Positions 52,263-63,250 of a stretch of DNA of 64,000 nt are shown piece by piece; the stretch's first letter is position 1, and every line of letters begins with the position of its first letter. The DNA is taken from the NCBI RefSeq assembly GCF_001517405.1, contig NZ_LN907827.1, positions 329,769 to 393,768 of the forward strand, in the 5' to 3' direction. The notes under the pieces were generated by a model that saw only the letters and a program-made list of their open reading frames with translations, ran no database searches and had not been told where the DNA came from. The stretch comes from Duffyella gerundensis. GTDB lineage: Bacteria > Pseudomonadota > Gammaproteobacteria > Enterobacterales > Enterobacteriaceae. The position numbers and the translations under genes were made by a program.

Positions 52263-53345
52263 ATGGAGAGGATCACCGTCACTCTGGGGGAACGCAGTTA
52301 CCCCATAACCATCGCCGCCGGACTTTATCAGGATCCGGCTTCTTTTTGGCCGCTTAAAGCGGGCGATAACGCGATGTTGGTTACTAACCAGACGCTCTCA
52401 CCGCTTTGGCTAACGACAGTACGTCAGCGGCTGGAAGAGGTGGGCGTAAAGGTTGACCAGGTGATCCTGCCTGATGGCGAGCAGTTCAAAACGCTGGCAG
52501 TCATGGATCAGGTTTTTACGGCACTGCTGGAAAAACCACATGGCCGCGACACCACGCTGATTGCCTTAGGCGGCGGCGTGATCGGCGATCTTACTGGATT
52601 TGCAGCGGCCAGCTATCAGCGCGGCGTTCGCTTTATTCAGGTTCCTACGACGTTACTTTCTCAGGTCGATTCCTCTGTAGGTGGTAAAACCGCCGTCAAT
52701 CACCCGCTGGGTAAAAATATGATTGGCGCTTTTTATCAGCCCGCTTCCGTGGTTATCGATCTGAACTGTCTTACTACGCTGCCGCCGCGCGAACTCGCTT
52801 CGGGTCTGGCGGAAGTGATCAAATACGGCATTATCCTCGACGGTGAGTTCTTCACCTGGCTTGAAAACAACCTTGATGCGCTACTTGCGTTGGATGAAAC
52901 GGCTATGGCCTGGTGCATCCGTCGCTGCTGTGAACTGAAAGCGGAAGTGGTTTCTGCCGATGAGCACGAGCATGGCGTCCGTGCGTTGCTAAACCTCGGT
53001 CACACCTATGGCCACGCTATTGAAGCACACATGGGATATGGCAACTGGTTGCACGGCGAGGCGGTGTCCGCCGGCATGGTGATGGCCGCGCGCACGGCAG
53101 AGCGGTTGGGACAGTTCAGCGCCGCGGATACCGATCGTATTATCAGGTTGTTAACGCGTGCCGGTTTGCCCGTGACCGGCCCAGCCAGCATGGATGCAGA
53201 AGCCTATCTGCCGCATATGCTGCGTGATAAAAAAGTGCTGGCCGGTAAGTTGCGTCTGGTGCTGCCGTTGGCAATCGGCAAAGCTGAAGTGCGTAGCGGT
53301 GTTACGCATGATATCGTGCTGGCTGCTATCAACGACTGCCGCTGA
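52263..53345 (+). CDS. aroB: 3-Dehydroquinate synthase
   Basis: 360 aa (E. coli 362). NAD- and zinc-dependent enzyme that closes DAHP to 3-dehydroquinate, the second shikimate-pathway step. The NAD-binding [13 protein letters not shown] lies near residue 100, the phosphate site in [14 protein letters not shown], and metal ligands in HTYGHAIE and [10 protein letters not shown]. Starts 39 nt after aroK. Confidence 0.98.
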   Translation: MERITVTLGERSYPITIAAGLYQDPASFWPLKAGDNAMLVTNQTLSPLWLTTVRQRLEEVGVKVDQVILPDGEQFKTLAVMDQVFTALLEKPHGRDTTLIALGGGVIGDLTGFAAASYQRGVRFIQVPTTLLSQVDSSVGGKTAVNHPLGKNMIGAFYQPASVVIDLNCLTTLPPRELASGLAEVIKYGIILDGEFFTWLENNLDALLALDETAMAWCIRRCCELKAEVVSADEHEHGVRALLNLGHTYGHAIEAHMGYGNWLHGEAVSAGMVMAARTAERLGQFSAADTDRIIRLLTRAGLPVTGPASMDAEAYLPHMLRDKKVLAGKLRLVLPLAIGKAEVRSGVTHDIVLAAINDCR

Positions 53346-53422
53346 TTCTGACGATAACGCGTTGATCTATTTTGCCGTGCTGAAGAAAGGCACGGGCTTG
53401 CTGAGTAACAGGAGGAGGTAAA

Positions 53423-54415
53423 ATGGATGAGTTTAAACCGGAAGACGAGTTAAAACCGGATGCCAGCGACCGTCGGCCAACGCGGGCGCGCAAACCGTCC
53501 CCTGCCGCCAAAGCGCCGCTTTCCCGTCAGCATATGATGATGGGCATCGGGATTTTAGTGCTCCTGTTACTGGTGATCGGCATCGGCTCGGCGCTGACCG
53601 GCCCGGATGAGAAGAAACCCGCAGCGACCGCCGCGGATTCAAGTGCAGCGGGCAACGGCAAAGAAAAAAATATCGATCTTTCCGGTAACAGCTCAATGGC
53701 CGGGCAGCAGAACAACGTGCCTGCCACTGGCGATGCGCCGCAAAGCACCGTAAATAACAGCACGCCGCAGGAATTAAGCGCGCCGCCGGTGGCATCAACG
53801 CCAACGCAGGCCGCACCGGTTGAAGCGCCGCAGAATCAACAGCGCGTCACCTTACCGGGTGATCTGAATAACGCGTTGACCAATCAACAGGGTCAGGTTG
53901 ACGATGCCGCAAATGGCGCGTCAGCATCCGGCTTGCCTGTTTCGCCGGCAACCGTAAGCGGCAGCAATGCAGCGACGGCACCTGCGGCTAAATCGCAGCC
54001 GTCACAGCCACAAAGCCCAACACGTCATGCCGCGCAGCCAGCGCGTCAGGCACCGGCGCATCGTCCGGCGGCCACGGCCAGCAGCAAGCCAGAAAACAAA
54101 CCCGCAGCGCCTGCTGCGACGACGCGCAGCAATCGTGAAACAGCAACGCCATCCAGCGGCGGTAACTATACGCTGCAGCTAAGCGGTGCTTCACGTGCTG
54201 ACTCGTTGAATGCATGGGCGAAAAAGCAGAGCCTGAGCAATTATCACGTCTACAAAACCAGCCGTAATGGTCAGGACTGGTATGTGCTGGTAAGCGGCTC
54301 CTACGCCACGCCTGCCGAAGCGAAACGTGCCGTTGCCTCTTTACCGGCTGAGGTCCGCGCGAAAAATCCGTGGGTGAAGCCGGTGAGTCAGGTGAAGAAA
54401 GAAGCCAGTAAATAA
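53423..54415 (+). CDS. damX: Cell division protein DamX (SPOR domain)
   Basis: 330 aa, about 100 shorter than E. coli DamX (428). Cytoplasmic N-terminus, one membrane helix at about 34-55 (MMMGIGILVLLLLVIGIGSA), a long Ala/Pro/Gln-rich periplasmic linker (about 60-235), and a C-terminal SPOR domain (about 245-330, starting GGNYTLQLSGASRADSL) that binds denuded septal glycan. Strong RBS GGAGGAGG. The missing length is in the low-complexity linker, so function should be kept. Confidence 0.95.
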   Translation: MDEFKPEDELKPDASDRRPTRARKPSPAAKAPLSRQHMMMGIGILVLLLLVIGIGSALTGPDEKKPAATAADSSAAGNGKEKNIDLSGNSSMAGQQNNVPATGDAPQSTVNNSTPQELSAPPVASTPTQAAPVEAPQNQQRVTLPGDLNNALTNQQGQVDDAANGASASGLPVSPATVSGSNAATAPAAKSQPSQPQSPTRHAAQPARQAPAHRPAATASSKPENKPAAPAATTRSNRETATPSSGGNYTLQLSGASRADSLNAWAKKQSLSNYHVYKTSRNGQDWYVLVSGSYATPAEAKRAVASLPAEVRAKNPWVKPVSQVKKEASK

Positions 54416-54510
54416 ACCCGTTAGAGCCGAATTCTCGGCTCTTTCATCAAGCGCAGATCTGCTGTCGGTGCGTCCACAGCCATAAGAATAGAAGTTATAA
54501 AAACGACGGC

Positions 54511-55320
54511 ATGAAAAAAAATCGCGCTTTTCTGAAGTGGGCAGGGGGCAAATATCCCCTGCTGGAAGACATCCAGCGGCACCTGCCAGAAGGTGATTGC
54601 CTGGTAGAGCCTTTTGTTGGAGCAGGATCGGTATTTCTCAATACCGATTATCCACGTTACGTGCTGGCTGATATCAACAGCGATCTCATCAATCTCTACA
54701 ACATTGTCAAAACCCGCACCGCAGAGTTTATTGCTGATGCGCGGCTGTTGTTCAATGAGCAAAGCAATGATGCGATCTTTTACTACGCCAGCCGTACTGA
54801 GTTTAACGGCAGCCGCGATCCCTATCGCCGTGCGCTGCTGTTTCTCTATCTGAATCGCCATTGCTACAACGGACTTTGCCGCTATAACTTAAGCGGCGAG
54901 TTTAATGTGCCTTTTGGTCGCTATCGTAAGCCCTATTTTCCGGAAGATGAGCTGAACTGGTTTGCCGAACGGGCGCAAAAAGCGACCTTTGTGTGCGAAT
55001 CATACGATGTTACCCTGACAAACGCTCAGGCTGGCTCAGTGGTCTATTGCGATCCGCCTTATGCACCGTTATCCGCTACGGCGAACTTCACGGCGTATCA
55101 CACCAACAGTTTTAGCCTGCGAGAGCAGCAGCATCTGGCTGAGCTGGCGATTAAACTGGCGGAAAGTCGCATTCCGGTGCTGATTTCCAACCACGATACC
55201 GCGCAAACGCGATTGTGGTATCAGGATGCTGTTCTGCACGTAGTGAAAGCGCGGCGTTCGATAAGCCGCAGTATTACTGGTCGTAGTAAGGTCGACGAAC
55301 TGCTGGCGCTGTTTAGCTAG
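54511..55320 (+). CDS. dam: DNA adenine methyltransferase
   Basis: 269 aa (E. coli 278). Methylates adenine N6 in GATC, guiding mismatch repair, replication timing and gene expression. Class D12 order: SAM-binding FLKWAGGKYPLL at the start and PFVGAGSVF at 34-42, then the catalytic DPPY at 181-184, and ISNHD near residue 230. Weak RBS; 95 nt after damX. Confidence 0.98.
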   Translation: MKKNRAFLKWAGGKYPLLEDIQRHLPEGDCLVEPFVGAGSVFLNTDYPRYVLADINSDLINLYNIVKTRTAEFIADARLLFNEQSNDAIFYYASRTEFNGSRDPYRRALLFLYLNRHCYNGLCRYNLSGEFNVPFGRYRKPYFPEDELNWFAERAQKATFVCESYDVTLTNAQAGSVVYCDPPYAPLSATANFTAYHTNSFSLREQQHLAELAIKLAESRIPVLISNHDTAQTRLWYQDAVLHVVKARRSISRSITGRSKVDELLALFS

Positions 55321-55386
55321 TCTGTTTCGTCCGCGACTAGCTTATCCGGTCAGTGACTGCACTGGCGACAAAATTGGGAGAAACGG

Positions 55387-56073
55387 ATGAAACAATTTTT
55401 GCTTGCCCCATCGATACTGTCTGCTGACTTTGCCCGTCTGGGCGAGGATACCGCTCGCGCGCTGGCTGCGGGCGGCGATGTCGTGCATTTTGACGTCATG
55501 GACAACCACTATGTGCCTAATCTCACCATGGGTCCGATGGTGCTGAAAGCGTTACGCGATTATGGCATTACCGCGCCGATAGATGTGCATCTGATGGTCA
55601 AACCGGTTGATAGTTTGATTCCCCAGTTTGCGCAGGCTGGTGCCAGCTACATTACGTTTCACCCGGAAGCCAGCGAGCATGTAGATCGCTCATTGCAGCT
55701 GATCAGAGAAAATGGCTGTAAAGCAGGGCTGGTGTTCAATCCCGCTACGCCATTGAGCTACCTCGATTATGTGATGGATAAGCTCGACATAATTCTGATC
55801 ATGTCGGTTAACCCGGGCTTCGGCGGTCAATCCTTTATTCCCGGCACGCTGGACAAGCTGCGCGAAGCGCGTAAGCGCATCGATGCCAGCGGTTACGATA
55901 TTCACCTGGAAGTCGATGGCGGCGTTAAGATTGATAACATTGGCGAAATTGCTGCCGCAGGCGCTGACATGTTCGTTGCGGGCTCGGCTATTTTTGGCCA
56001 CCCCGATTACAAAAAAGTGATCGACGATATGCGTAACGAACTGGAGAAGTCGCGTCATGGCTCATTTCACTGA
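55387..56073 (+). CDS. rpe: Ribulose-phosphate 3-epimerase
   Basis: 228 aa (E. coli 225). TIM-barrel metalloenzyme interconverting ribulose-5-phosphate and xylulose-5-phosphate. Visible motifs are [27 protein letters not shown] (metal ligands), HLMV and [10 protein letters not shown], and [14 protein letters not shown] precedes the start. It overlaps gph by 17 nt. Confidence 0.98.
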   Translation: MKQFLLAPSILSADFARLGEDTARALAAGGDVVHFDVMDNHYVPNLTMGPMVLKALRDYGITAPIDVHLMVKPVDSLIPQFAQAGASYITFHPEASEHVDRSLQLIRENGCKAGLVFNPATPLSYLDYVMDKLDIILIMSVNPGFGGQSFIPGTLDKLREARKRIDASGYDIHLEVDGGVKIDNIGEIAAAGADMFVAGSAIFGHPDYKKVIDDMRNELEKSRHGSFH

Positions 56074-56737
56074 TATTCGTGCACTGGCCTTCGATCTCGA
56101 CGGCACGCTGATTGACAGCGCGCCAGGCCTGGCTGCTGCGATCGATCGCACGCTGGAGGCGCTGTCGCTGCGTCCGGCAGGCGTGGAACGCGTTTCAACC
56201 TGGATTGGCAACGGCGCCGATATCATGATGGAGCGGGCGCTAACCTGGTCACTCGAGCGCGCCCCACAGCCGGAAGAGCAGCATGATGCACGCGCGCTGT
56301 TTGATACGTTTTATGCGCAAACCGTGGAAGCAGGCAGTACGCTGTTTCCGCAGGTGGTGGATACGCTGGAGAAACTGCGCCAGCATCAGCTGCCGATGGC
56401 CATCGTCACCAACAAACCGACGCCGTTTGTTGCACCGCTGCTTGAGTCGTTGGGCATTGCTGACTACTTCGATTTAATCATTGGCGGTGACGACGTGGTG
56501 GTGAAGAAGCCCCATCCGGCAGCGATTTTTCTCGTATTGGGTAAGTTTGGTCTGATACCTGGCGAGCTGCTGTTTGTTGGCGACTCACGCAATGATATTC
56601 TCGCTGCGCAAGGTGCAGGATGCCCGTGCGTTGGCATGACCTTTGGCTATAACTACGGCGAGCCTATTGCCAGCAGCAATCCGGATCTTATCCTGGACAA
56701 TTTCAATGAACTTTTGCCAGCCATCGGGCGGCGTTAA
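56057..56737 (+). CDS. gph: Phosphoglycolate phosphatase
   Basis: 226 aa, shorter than E. coli Gph (252) mainly at the C-terminus and in the cap. HAD hydrolase with FDLDGT (Asp13, Asp15), a four-helix cap, [13 protein letters not shown] and FVGDSRND. Removes 2-phosphoglycolate formed during DNA repair. Start lies inside the end of rpe with GGAGAAG upstream. Confidence 0.96.
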   Translation: MAHFTDIRALAFDLDGTLIDSAPGLAAAIDRTLEALSLRPAGVERVSTWIGNGADIMMERALTWSLERAPQPEEQHDARALFDTFYAQTVEAGSTLFPQVVDTLEKLRQHQLPMAIVTNKPTPFVAPLLESLGIADYFDLIIGGDDVVVKKPHPAAIFLVLGKFGLIPGELLFVGDSRNDILAAQGAGCPCVGMTFGYNYGEPIASSNPDLILDNFNELLPAIGRR

Positions 56738-56751
56738 TCAGGACAACAAGC

Positions 56752-57756
56752 ATGAGTAAACCCATCGTTTTTAGCGGCGCGCAGCCTTCAGGTGAACTGA
56801 CTATTGGCAACTATATGGGTGCGCTGCGTCAGTGGGTGCAGATGCAGGATGATTTTCACTGCATCTACTGCATTGTCGATCTGCATGCGATTACCGTGCG
56901 TCAGGATGCGGACGCGCTGCGTAAAGCCACGCTGGATACGCTGGCGCTCTATCTCGCCTGCGGTATCGATCCGGAAAAAAGCACTATCTTTGTGCAGTCG
57001 CACGTACCGGAACACACTCAGCTCAGCTGGATTTTGAATTGCTACACCTATTTCGGCGAACTGAGCCGCATGACGCAGTTCAAGGATAAATCTTCGCGCT
57101 ATGCGGAGAATATCAATGCGGGGCTGTTCAGCTATCCGGTATTGATGGCGGCAGATATTCTGCTGTATCAAACCAACCAGGTGCCGGTAGGTGAAGATCA
57201 GAAACAGCATCTGGAACTGAGCCGCGATATCGCCAGCCGCTTTAATGCGCTGTATGGCGATGTCTTTAAGGTGCCGGAGCCGTTTATTCCAAAGTCAGGC
57301 GCGCGCGTGATGTCACTGCTTGAGCCTGGCAAAAAGATGTCCAAATCTGACGAGAACCGTAACAACGTCATTGGGCTGCTGGAAGAGCCAAAGTCGGTGA
57401 TCAAGAAGATCAAACGCGCCATGACCGATTCAGAAGAGCCGCCGGTGATTCGTTATGATGTGAAAGAGAAGGCGGGTGTTTCAAACCTGCTGGATATTCT
57501 TTCCGGCGTAACCGGCAAAAGCATTCCGGATCTGGAGCAGCATTTTGAAGGCAAGATGTATGGCCATTTGAAAGGCGAAGTAGCAGATGCGGTATCCACC
57601 ATGCTGGAAACGTTACAGGCGCGCTATCATGAGTTCCGCAATGATGAAGCGTTGCTGGAGAAAGTGATGCGAGACGGTGCCGCTAAAGCCCGTGCGCAGG
57701 CCAGCGAGACGCTGAAAAAAGTGTATCAGGCCGTGGGCTTTGTTGCCGCGCCATAA
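56752..57756 (+). CDS. trpS: Tryptophanyl-tRNA synthetase
   Basis: 334 aa, the same as E. coli. Class I synthetase with the HIGH-like TIGN in [15 protein letters not shown] near the N-terminus and KMSKS near residue 197. It starts 14 nt after gph with AGGA upstream, and a long hairpin follows its stop. Confidence 0.98.
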   Translation: MSKPIVFSGAQPSGELTIGNYMGALRQWVQMQDDFHCIYCIVDLHAITVRQDADALRKATLDTLALYLACGIDPEKSTIFVQSHVPEHTQLSWILNCYTYFGELSRMTQFKDKSSRYAENINAGLFSYPVLMAADILLYQTNQVPVGEDQKQHLELSRDIASRFNALYGDVFKVPEPFIPKSGARVMSLLEPGKKMSKSDENRNNVIGLLEEPKSVIKKIKRAMTDSEEPPVIRYDVKEKAGVSNLLDILSGVTGKSIPDLEQHFEGKMYGHLKGEVADAVSTMLETLQARYHEFRNDEALLEKVMRDGAAKARAQASETLKKVYQAVGFVAAP

Positions 57757-57762
57757 GCGCTA

Positions 57763-57793
57763 AGCAGCAGTGGCGATCGTCGCCACTGCTGCT
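57763..57793 (+). terminator. Hairpin terminator after trpS
   Basis: A perfect 14-bp stem (57763-57776 with 57780-57793, core GCAGCAGTGGCGA) and loop TCG, followed by TGTCTTACTTT. It ends the aroK-trpS string and lies 3 nt from the convergent hypothetical gene. Confidence 0.8.
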
Positions 57794-57796
57794 GTC

Positions 57797-58234
57797 TTAC
57801 TTTATCCGCCGCAACGAAAGCTGCGCACCATCCCAAAACAGACGCGCATTGCCATCTGCCAGAATACTCAGCACCGCGCCCGGTGCCGGTCCCCACGCGT
57901 TTTTGCCGCACATCACATTGAAGCCATATTTAAAACGAAAATCCGCATCCTGCTGACTGCCATTCGCGGCCGTCAGGCGAGGTTTGCTGCGGCAATTATC
58001 GGTCGCCGGATTAATGCTGCGCTCTGACGTGCCGCGCAGCCAGGTAATGCCATCAGGCCGAAAAGCCAGACGCGCGCCCATAAAAAGCGGATCCCGTGCA
58101 ATATAGGTTTGGCCCGGCTGAGCTTTTACCGCCACCGAGACCACCTGCCAGTTGCCCTCCACCGAAGACCAGCTTACCGGCGCGGCCGTAACGCTGAGCG
58201 GCAGCAGCGCCAGGATTAAAGAGGTTAAACGCAT
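57797..58234 (-). CDS. Hypothetical secreted protein
   Basis: 145 aa that I do not recognise. Signal peptide MRLTSLILALLPLSVTAA, then a mature part of about 127 residues with two cysteines (NCRSKPRL, NVMCGKNAWG) that could form a disulfide. It contains WSSVEGNWQVVSVAV and ends in a beta-rich LSILADGNARLFWDG. Periplasmic location is likely. The small beta-rich make-up and GNWQV pattern suggest a lipocalin- or META-like fold, but this is a guess. Good RBS (AAGGAA). Between trpS and codA; no counterpart at this place in E. coli. Confidence 0.75.
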   Translation of the reverse strand: MRLTSLILALLPLSVTAAPVSWSSVEGNWQVVSVAVKAQPGQTYIARDPLFMGARLAFRPDGITWLRGTSERSINPATDNCRSKPRLTAANGSQQDADFRFKYGFNVMCGKNAWGPAPGAVLSILADGNARLFWDGAQLSLRRIK

Positions 58235-58462
58235 TCTGTTTCCTTACTGAAAATGTCACAGGGAATAAAGTCGTCACGCAGACAGCATTACTTTATTGCC
58301 TGCGTCGACAATTTAGCATCATCGCGGTTTGAGCAGGCGGTTGTTTATCGTTCGGGCAGGCCATTTGCACATCTGTGAGGCAGATAACATTATGCTATGG
58401 CTGATGATTCCGCCTGCTGTGTTAGCCTGGTATCCCGCTGTGCGCACATTCTGGAGGTCTGC

Positions 58463-59740
58463 ATGCCTGGCTCACGCTTACACACTATCAACAACGCCCG
58501 CTTAGTTGGCAAAACGGGATTGTGGCAGTTAACCCTCAGCGACGGTCTGATCCAGGCCATTGAGCCGCAGCCAGCCGGACAACAACATGATGCGCTGGAC
58601 GCCGAAGGCGGGTTAGTCATCGCGCCCTTTGTCGAGCCGCATATTCATCTGGATACCACGCAAACCGCAGGTGAACCCGCATGGAATCAATCTGGCACGC
58701 TGTTTGAAGGCATTGAACGCTGGGCCGAGCGCAAGGCACTGCTCAGTCATGAAGATGTGAAACAGCGCGCCCGGCAGACGTTGAAGTGGCAGATCGCTCA
58801 GGGTATTCAGCATGTGCGAACGCACGTCGATGTCTCTGATCCCAGCCTGACCGCCTTGAAGGCGATGCTGGAGGTGAAAAGTGAGATGGCCCCCTGGCTG
58901 GATATGCAAATCGTCGCCTTTCCTCAGGAAGGGATTCTCTCCTATCCTGATGGCGCCGCACTGCTGGAAGAGGCGTTAACGCTCGGCGCTGATGTGGTCG
59001 GCGCCATTCCGCACTTTGAATTTACCCGCGAATATGGCATTGAATCGCTGCATATCGCCTTTGCCCTGGCGCAGAAATATCAGCGTCAGGTCGACGTGCA
59101 CTGCGATGAAATCGATGATGAGCAGTCACGGTTTATCGAAACTGTCGCCGCGCTGGCGCTGCGGGAAAACATGGGCGCACGCGTGACCGCCAGCCACACC
59201 ACCGCAATGCACTCCTACAACGGCGCCTATACGTCACGGCTGTTCCGTCTGCTTAAGCTGTCAGGCATCCATTTTGTTGCCAATCCGCTGGTGAATATCC
59301 ATCTGCAAGGGCGGTTTGATGATTATCCGAAGCGACGTGGCGTCACGCGGGTGAAAGAGATGCTGGCAGAGGGCATCAACGTCTGTTTTGGTCACGATGA
59401 TGTCTACGATCCCTGGTATCCACTGGGCACCGGCAATATGCTGCAGGTGCTGCACATGGGTCTGCACGTGTGTCAGCTGATGGGCTACAGCCAGATTGAT
59501 GCCGGGCTGGATTTGATTACGACCAACAGCGCCCGAGCGTTAGGCCTGAGCGATTACGGCATTGCCTGTGGCAACACCGCGAATCTGCTGATTTTGCCGG
59601 CTGACAATGGCTTTGATGCGGTGCGACGTCAGGTGCCCACGCGCTATTCGATTCGTCATGGCAGAATCATTGCTGCAACCGAACCGGCACGCAGCCATAT
59701 CTATTGTGGCGAGCCGGAAGCGGTGACGTTCAGGCGTTGA
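58463..59740 (+). CDS. codA: Cytosine deaminase
   Basis: 425 aa (E. coli CodA 427) and strongly similar throughout. Amidohydrolase that deaminates cytosine to uracil using one divalent metal. Ligands and active-site segments: [12 protein letters not shown] near residue 60, [10 protein letters not shown] (histidine ligand and catalytic Glu), [11 protein letters not shown], and [11 protein letters not shown]. The frame is open to 58397; the ATG at 58463 with GGAGG upstream matches the family start. The permease gene codB, paired with codA in E. coli, is not adjacent, so uptake must depend on another locus. Confidence 0.95.
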   Translation: MPGSRLHTINNARLVGKTGLWQLTLSDGLIQAIEPQPAGQQHDALDAEGGLVIAPFVEPHIHLDTTQTAGEPAWNQSGTLFEGIERWAERKALLSHEDVKQRARQTLKWQIAQGIQHVRTHVDVSDPSLTALKAMLEVKSEMAPWLDMQIVAFPQEGILSYPDGAALLEEALTLGADVVGAIPHFEFTREYGIESLHIAFALAQKYQRQVDVHCDEIDDEQSRFIETVAALALRENMGARVTASHTTAMHSYNGAYTSRLFRLLKLSGIHFVANPLVNIHLQGRFDDYPKRRGVTRVKEMLAEGINVCFGHDDVYDPWYPLGTGNMLQVLHMGLHVCQLMGYSQIDAGLDLITTNSARALGLSDYGIACGNTANLLILPADNGFDAVRRQVPTRYSIRHGRIIAATEPARSHIYCGEPEAVTFRR

Positions 59741-59871
59741 GCAGGCGCATACTTTGTTACAGATGTCAGGCAATTATCAGCGTAAAAATAGGTAAAGCGC
59801 TGGCTCTTGTTAAACAGGCTCTTTACAATCAAGTGCGATTTGCGTTTGTTGTCCCAGGTAAGGAAAAACCC

Positions 59872-60444
59872 ATGTTGAAACGTACTATGACCGCTGCAGT
59901 TGCTCTGTTTGCGCTCACCGCTATTTCTTCCTCTGCGCTGGCAGCGAAAGGCGATACGCATGTGCTGCTGACCACTTCAGCCGGCAATATTGAACTTGAG
60001 ATGGATAACCAGAAGGCGCCGGTATCGGTGAAAAACTTCGTTGATTACGTCAACAACGGTTTTTATAACAACACCACCTTTCACCGCGTGATCCCTGGTT
60101 TTATGATTCAGGGTGGCGGTTTCACCACCGACATGCAGCAGAAATCCACTAACGCGGCGATTAAAAACGAAGCGGACAATGGCCTGCGCAATCTGCGTGG
60201 CACCATTGCGATGGCACGCACCGCCGATAAAGACAGCGCGACCAGCCAGTTTTTTATCAATATCGCGGACAATGCCTTCCTCGATCATGGCCAGCGTGAC
60301 TTTGGTTATGCGGTGTTCGGCAAAGTGGTAAAAGGCATGGATATTGCCGACAAAATTGCTCAGGTACCGACAAAAAACGTAGGTCCTTACCAGAATGTTC
60401 CGGCTAAACCTGTGGTTATCCTCTCCGCTAAAGTCCTGCCTTAA
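59872..60444 (+). CDS. ppiA: Periplasmic peptidyl-prolyl isomerase A
   Basis: 190 aa, the same as E. coli. Signal peptide of about 24 residues ending SSSALA, then a cyclophilin domain with [30 protein letters not shown] and GYAVFGKVV. Catalyses proline cis-trans isomerisation in the periplasm. An in-frame extension back to 59704 overlaps codA and is rejected; AAGGA precedes the ATG at 59872. Confidence 0.97.
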   Translation: MLKRTMTAAVALFALTAISSSALAAKGDTHVLLTTSAGNIELEMDNQKAPVSVKNFVDYVNNGFYNNTTFHRVIPGFMIQGGGFTTDMQQKSTNAAIKNEADNGLRNLRGTIAMARTADKDSATSQFFINIADNAFLDHGQRDFGYAVFGKVVKGMDIADKIAQVPTKNVGPYQNVPAKPVVILSAKVLP

Positions 60445-60451
60445 TTTTTGA

Positions 60452-60482
60452 CTGCCGCTGCTGTTTCGCCGCGGCAGCCTTT
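60452..60482 (+). terminator. Likely terminator of ppiA
   Basis: CTGCCGC 60452-60458 and GCGGCAG 60471-60477 with a 12-nt loop, then CCTTTCC. Placed 8 nt after the ppiA stop; the T-run is short. Confidence 0.5.
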
Positions 60483-60547
60483 CCCTCTCCGGCAAAGGCG
60501 GTTTTTGCTGCTTATACTTAGGGCAATCCAACCACCCGGGAGGCGTT

Positions 60548-60718
60548 ATGCCTGCAAAGCTCACCGACAAACAAAAAGTTACGTTGTGGCAACAGCATCG
60601 CTTAGCCAATTTCCTTGCCAGCTGCCGACTGGAAGGTCTGCAGCCGGCAGAACCTGCGGCGGGCGATCAGACTGCCGAACAGCGGCTGGATGCGTTACGG
60701 AGGCAATATGGCCGCTAA
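60548..60718 (+). CDS. yhfG: YhfG, antitoxin of the Fic protein
   Basis: 56 aa (E. coli 55). Starts MPAKLTDKQKVTLWQQHRLA and carries SCRLEG at residues 25-30, which fits the class I Fic inhibitory motif (S/T)xxxE(G/N); the Glu (E29) would block the gamma-phosphate site of ATP in the Fic partner. It overlaps fic by 11 nt, typical of a toxin-antitoxin pair. GGAGG at the preceding position (60539-60543) serves as RBS. Confidence 0.93.
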   Translation: MPAKLTDKQKVTLWQQHRLANFLASCRLEGLQPAEPAAGDQTAEQRLDALRRQYGR

Positions 60719-61301
60719 GGTGATGAACGGACGCGATCCCTATTTCTGGCAAAATGACGATGTGCTGAAAAACCGGCTTAATATTCACGATGCCGCACAG
60801 CTGCGCAAGGCGGAACTGGCATTCTCCACGCTGCGCGCCACCACCATTGAACTGGGACCGAAACATCCGGGCCTGCCTCACCTCCGCCAGATCCATCGCA
60901 CGCTATTCCAGGATATTTACGACTGGGCAGGCGAGTTGCGTAACGTCGATCTTTATCAGGATGATACGCCGTACTGCCACTGCGAATATCTGGAAAAAGA
61001 GGGCAACGCGTTGATGGCCGGTCTGGAAGAGGAGAACGGTTTACAGGGGCTGGAGAAGCAGGTGTTTGTTGAGCGTCTTGCCTGGTACTATGGCGAAATC
61101 AATATGCTGCATCCGTTTCGCGACGGCAATGGACGTGCTCAACGCCTGTTCTTCGAGCAGGTTGCGCTGCATGCCGGTTACCTGATCGACTGGAGCCAGA
61201 CAGAGCGCGAAAGCTGGCTGGCAGCCAGTCAGCAGGCAGCCGCAGGTGAAACAGACGCGCTGGCGGCCATTTTTGCCAAAGTGGTAAGCGAAGCGAAATA
61301 A
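60708..61301 (+). CDS. fic: Fic-domain protein (AMP-transferase toxin)
   Basis: 197 aa (E. coli 200). The Fic motif is HPFRDGNGRAQR, an exact fit to HxFx(D/E)GNGRxxR with all catalytic and ATP-binding positions. Before it lie GLPHLRQIHRTLFQDIYDWA and the beta-hairpin flap region. The ATG at 60708 has GGAGG 7-11 nt upstream and matches the family start NGRDPY; the longer frame from 60615 lies inside yhfG. Probably transfers AMP to a target protein (gyrase/topoisomerase IV for related FicT toxins) when not bound by YhfG. The motif is more canonical than that of E. coli K-12 Fic as I remember it. Confidence 0.95.
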   Translation: MAAKVMNGRDPYFWQNDDVLKNRLNIHDAAQLRKAELAFSTLRATTIELGPKHPGLPHLRQIHRTLFQDIYDWAGELRNVDLYQDDTPYCHCEYLEKEGNALMAGLEEENGLQGLEKQVFVERLAWYYGEINMLHPFRDGNGRAQRLFFEQVALHAGYLIDWSQTERESWLAASQQAAAGETDALAAIFAKVVSEAK

Positions 61302-61344
61302 ATTGCGTAGAATAGCGGCGGCTTTTGCTCACTGGGACTAACCT

Positions 61345-61911
<567 letters not shown>

Positions 61912-61938
61912 GTTTCCGATTGCCTTTGAGTGATTTTT

Positions 61939-61956
61939 TATGCATATTTTATGATT
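61939..61956. promoter_or_regulatory. Possible ArgR box upstream of argD
   Basis: TATGCATATTTTATGATT matches 12 of 18 positions of the ArgR consensus AATGAATAATTATTCATT and lies about 45 nt upstream of argD, in an AT-rich stretch. A second adjacent box is not convincing. Confidence 0.4.
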
Positions 61957-61979
61957 ATATTTTCAATCATGAATAGTGA

Positions 61980-63221
<1,242 letters not shown>

Positions 63222-63250
63222 TCAACCGGCGGGCAACCGGATCCGCCAGG

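Noticed and set aside
59704..59871. N-terminal extension of ppiA
   Set aside because: It overlaps the end of codA, and the signal peptide would then be internal; the ATG at 59872 has the RBS and the family start.
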